Part shown: piece by piece, positions 61,081-64,000 of the stretch | How positions within the stretch are numbered: position 1 is the first letter of the stretch | Layout of the letters: the number at the start of each line of letters is the position of its first letter | Assembly (NCBI GenBank): GCA_020161535.1 | Contig: JAIUNW010000014.1 | Location: 1-64,000 of the forward strand | Length of the DNA: 64,000 nt | Reading direction: 5' to 3' | DNA from: Bacteroidota bacterium | GTDB taxonomy: Bacteria; Bacteroidota; Bacteroidia; Chitinophagales; Chitinophagaceae | Program-made: the position numbers and the translations under genes | The notes under the pieces: generated by a model | The model's database searches: none | Told to the model about the DNA's origin: nothing | Seen by the model: the letters and a program-made list of their open reading frames with translations, nothing else

Positions 61081-63213
61081 TTACTGCTTCACAATTTTTT
61101 GGGTCACCACCCGGTCGTCGAAATAAGCCCGAATAATGTAGAGGCCGGCTGATTGCGCAGACAGATCAATGGTATAACTGTTAGACGCCGCGCCTGCGGT
61201 GATATTCCAGGTACGAAGCAGGGCCCCGCGCATATCGAACAAGCGGATCGCCTTTAGCTTTTCGGGTTGGGGATAGAATTGCAGTTTCGCGCTGGCCGTG
61301 GTGGGATTCGGATAGACCAGCACGCCCTTGGCTTTGAGGTTGGCCAGCACTACGATGGGTGTTATGCGGATATCATCGAGGTACACATTGTTTTCATACC
61401 CGGTGGCATGGCGGAAGGCGATCAACAAATCACCCTGCCCGATATAGGCCGTCAGGTTGATGGAGTCTTTTCGCCATTGCGAGGCATTGGGCACAAAGGC
61501 GCTCGTTATTGGCGTGTTGACGGTGACCAGGCTGCTGCCCCATTTTTTATACAAAGAGGTGTACGTGGCTCCACAATCGAGGCTGATCATCACTTCGAGC
61601 GTATCCCAATTGTTGTTGGGCGTGGTCAAGGCAGAATAAGCAGCCGCTGCCACCTGGAAATGCAGGAAAGCAGAGTCGTTCGTAGCAGCCAAATTCACTT
61701 GCGGCATCCGCAACCAGTCGACCTGACCGATGTCGGTATAGTCGGCATTGTTCATGCGAACACTGGTATTGCTGGCATAACCCGCACCGGTGTACTGGGC
61801 CCAACCGATTTTGTTGTCGGGGTTTAATGTATCCCAGGCCATCGGTGGAAAACCATCGCCCTCAAATCCTTCCACCAGTGGCACGGCTTGCACCGGATAA
61901 TATTGAAGCGTAGCTGAGAGATCATTGTTGGTTTGGTCGCTGTCGGTAGCACCGTTCACGCTGACCAGGGTGATTTGTAACGCGTTGATGCCTTCGGGTG
62001 CGGTGATGGTTGGCAACTGGATGGACTGTCCGGTTAAACTGCTGATGCTACCGGTAAAATTATAGATACTATCGGTGATGCCTAACCGAATTCGAATGCG
62101 GGCACTGCTGATGGTTTGCAATCCCCGGTTGAACAGGTACACTTTGGGCGATACCGATGGTGCGCAAACGCGTTTGCTATAATCGACCAGGTAACTGAGT
62201 GCACCATCGAGGGTGGGCAGGATAACAGGTGCGCAGCCGTTGGATGTGGTGAGTGATAACCTCGAACTCACCAGGGCTGTTTCCATGCGCACCACCTGGT
62301 CGGCAGTAAATAGTAAGAGATCAACATCATTGGTGTAGTCCATGAAATTCTGGTACATGAATCCTGGTGCGGTTGTAGAGCATGCATCGGTTTGAATGCC
62401 TGTGCGGGTACCATTGGTAGCGTCGGCCTGGTTAGGGGTATCGTCTATATCATCTGATCCGCTACAGGCGCCTTCATCGTCGCCCCAAATATGGTAGAGG
62501 TTAAAAAAGTGGCCGGCTTCGTGCACGAGGGTCTTGCCTTCGTTGTAGGCCGTGCTACTGGACCCGGGCAGGGCGCTGGGGGCAATGACAATACCTTGAA
62601 AGCGCAACTCATCCACGCCTGGGAAAGTACCAAAGCCCAGCACGCCATTTTGCAAATTGGTAATCCACACATTCATGAAACGCGTTGGATCCCAGGCATC
62701 GGCGCCGCCCTTGCTGCTTAGCTTCATGTCGTCGCCATTGGGATCGAAAGCGCCGTGCGAACTGGTATAACGAATGATGCCTGTGCTCGGCACATTATTC
62801 GGTGTGCGTTGTGCCAGGCAGAAAGCAATCCCGCTGGTGCCGATGCGATCCCGAAAGCCGGCGAGGATGGCCGATTGGTCGTTCTCGGCGGCAAAGCAGG
62901 TATTGAGTTGCGTCAGTTGATCGTTGATCTGTGCATCGGTAACCGATGCCGGGTTTGACAACACGATGTGAAAAACTACGGGAATGGTATAGGTAGCTGG
63001 CCCCTGGCGAAGCAGGGACTTTGCTTGAATTTGCTGCTGCACGGAGCGGGCAAAAGTTTTTCTGGCGGCCTCGAATTGGGTGCGCAGTTGGGCACTTGTA
63101 TTGAGTTTCTTTTGCAAACGGGTGTCGGTAGCGCAACGCGCAGGCGCAGCAGATTGACCAAAAGAAAGGAGGCTACAGAAAAGAATAGCAATGGTAAAAA
63201 CGCACTTGTACAT
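61081..63213 (-). CDS. Secreted M43 metalloprotease with type IX sorting domain
   Basis: 710 residues; signal peptide ending SFGQ (20). A pappalysin-like (M43) catalytic domain lies at about 75-310, with the extended zinc motif H231-E-A-G-H235-x5-H241 (HEAGHFFNLYH) and Met-turn QNFMDYTND near 287. A CARDB-like or beta-sandwich region (~335-440) and a MAM/jelly-roll-like domain (~445-625, with DIRITPIVV at its end) follow. The last 80 residues are a Por-secretion-type sorting domain (VLVYPNPTTASAKLQF, GLYIIRAYFDDRVVTQKIVK). It is expected to be exported by Sec and T9SS and attached or released outside. Confidence 0.92.
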   Translation of the reverse strand: MYKCVFTIAILFCSLLSFGQSAAPARCATDTRLQKKLNTSAQLRTQFEAARKTFARSVQQQIQAKSLLRQGPATYTIPVVFHIVLSNPASVTDAQINDQLTQLNTCFAAENDQSAILAGFRDRIGTSGIAFCLAQRTPNNVPSTGIIRYTSSHGAFDPNGDDMKLSSKGGADAWDPTRFMNVWITNLQNGVLGFGTFPGVDELRFQGIVIAPSALPGSSSTAYNEGKTLVHEAGHFFNLYHIWGDDEGACSGSDDIDDTPNQADATNGTRTGIQTDACSTTAPGFMYQNFMDYTNDVDLLLFTADQVVRMETALVSSRLSLTTSNGCAPVILPTLDGALSYLVDYSKRVCAPSVSPKVYLFNRGLQTISSARIRIRLGITDSIYNFTGSISSLTGQSIQLPTITAPEGINALQITLVSVNGATDSDQTNNDLSATLQYYPVQAVPLVEGFEGDGFPPMAWDTLNPDNKIGWAQYTGAGYASNTSVRMNNADYTDIGQVDWLRMPQVNLAATNDSAFLHFQVAAAAYSALTTPNNNWDTLEVMISLDCGATYTSLYKKWGSSLVTVNTPITSAFVPNASQWRKDSINLTAYIGQGDLLIAFRHATGYENNVYLDDIRITPIVVLANLKAKGVLVYPNPTTASAKLQFYPQPEKLKAIRLFDMRGALLRTWNITAGAASNSYTIDLSAQSAGLYIIRAYFDDRVVTQKIVKQ

Positions 63214-63273
63214 GGGTGGAAACTAGAGTTGGGAAAGTACTATTTTCCACCCATATACGAAGTTAATGCGACG

Positions 63274-64000
63274 TTAGCCGCGTAAATACGCGACAACTTT
63301 CTGTTTTAATGCGTCGCTCAGGGGAACCATGGGCAATCGCAGGTAGTTTTCGATGAGGCCGAGTTCAGCCAAAAATGCTTTTACACCGGCCGGATTGTTT
63401 TCGGCAAAGAGCAGGTGGTAGGCTTCGAGCAGTTCGTCGTTGAGCATTTTAGCACCGGCAAAATCGAAGGCGAGTGCTGACCGCACCATTTGGGTGAATT
63501 TTTTCGGCAGGCAGTTGGCGGCCACGCTGATCACGCCATCCATACCGAGCGACATCTGGGGCATCACCAGGTCGTCGTCACCGCTCACCACCAGGAAATG
63601 TTCGGGGCGGTCTTTCAGAATTTGCATGCACTGCGGCAGGTTATTCGCGGCTTCTTTGATGCCACCGATATTGGGCACTTCGTGCGCCAGGCGAAGGCTG
63701 GTGCTGCCATCGAGGTTGCGACCCGTGCGGCCGGGTACATTGTACAGCAGGATAGGCTTGGGCGACGCTTCGGCCAAGGCTTTGTAATGCTGGAACAATC
63801 CTTCTTGCGATGGCTTATTATAATAAGGAGAAGCGCTTAATACGGCGCTGGCTTTCTCGAGCGGAAAATGATGCAGGTCTTTGATCAGTGCCTGGGTGTC
63901 GTTGCCACCAATGCCGGCAACAACGGGAACACGGCCATCTACTTTTTCGTAGGTGAACTGCAGGATATCAATCTTTTCTTCTTTGCTGAGGGTGGGTGTT
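63274..64000 (-). CDS. dapA: 4-hydroxy-tetrahydrodipicolinate synthase, 3' part (cut by window edge)
   Basis: Condenses pyruvate with aspartate semialdehyde in lysine and diaminopimelate synthesis. The open frame continues to the window edge (TLSKEEKIDILQF, VPVVAGIGGNDT, SASPYYNKPSQEGL), so the internal Met at 63798 is not the start. Visible active-site segments are ILLYNVPGRTGRN (catalytic Tyr and binding Arg) and NIGGIKEAANN with the Schiff-base Lys. About 240 of the usual ~295 residues are present. Confidence 0.95.
   Translation of the reverse strand, partial: TPTLSKEEKIDILQFTYEKVDGRVPVVAGIGGNDTQALIKDLHHFPLEKASAVLSASPYYNKPSQEGLFQHYKALAEASPKPILLYNVPGRTGRNLDGSTSLRLAHEVPNIGGIKEAANNLPQCMQILKDRPEHFLVVSGDDDLVMPQMSLGMDGVISVAANCLPKKFTQMVRSALAFDFAGAKMLNDELLEAYHLLFAENNPAGVKAFLAELGLIENYLRLPMVPLSDALKQKVVAYLRG

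Overview
The window looks like a chromosomal segment of a Bacteroidota bacterium, most likely of the Chitinophagaceae or a near relative. This rests on a type IX secretion sorting domain, DUF4270 and GLPGLI-like secreted proteins, a YidC starting MDRNTI, a type III glutamine synthetase, a LytS/LytTR pair, GH92 and GH127 enzymes, and a TAnnTTTG-type promoter. Most of it is ordinary housekeeping DNA of medium GC. Genus and species are not determined. No rRNA, tRNA, CRISPR array or IS transposase was recognised.

Layout. 1-4.6 kb is accessory: an AT-rich, cassette-like unit (pirin plus lipoprotein genes) followed by an attC-like imperfect inverted repeat; the start of a HigB-like toxin gene beyond it; a tyrosine recombinase gene; and over 1 kb of tandem-repeat DNA. 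4.6-17.96 kb: a Tat-type sugar isomerase, rpsL-rpsG (no fusA follows), ilvE, rdgB, an ECF sigma/anti-sigma pair, a thioesterase, comA-aroE, a TPR protein, secreted proteins and yidC. 18-30.5 kb: pyrG, a dienelactone-hydrolase-like protein, proC, hldD, purL, a GT4 glycosyltransferase and a polytopic membrane protein, interrupted by two repeat-bounded islets. 30.6-48.3 kb: glnN, then a glycan and periplasm block (GH127, a degenerate DUF1016 protein, SASA esterase lipoprotein, FtsX permease, sulfatase, a double beta-lactamase-fold protein, a Cys/Met-metabolism PLP enzyme, GH92). 48.3-64 kb: M24 peptidase, cmk, DUF1648, clpC, STAS protein and rnz, outer-membrane barrel, DUF4270 lipoprotein, kelch lipoprotein, LytTR/LytS pair, M43 metalloprotease with sorting domain, and the 3' part of dapA.

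The most striking signal lies between genes. (1) Short, degenerate tandem repeats with periods of about 16-24 bp, most often 20-22, fill many intergenic gaps, each locus with its own unit; similar periodic stretches lie in frame in the hydrolase and perhaps in the recombinase linker. (2) Two longer dispersed repeats occur as near-perfect inverted pairs. Family A (46 bp, 45/46 matching) brackets a four-helix-bundle (S23/IVS-type) gene, and family B (51 bp, 49/51) brackets a GxxExxY nuclease-fold gene. The layout (inverted repeat, tandem repeats, small gene, inverted repeat) recalls rRNA intervening sequences but sits between protein genes. (3) The cassette at the left edge resembles an integron cassette, yet the adjacent recombinase lacks the IntI-specific insertion.

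Repeat identities were counted by eye. No alignment, database or folding program was run.
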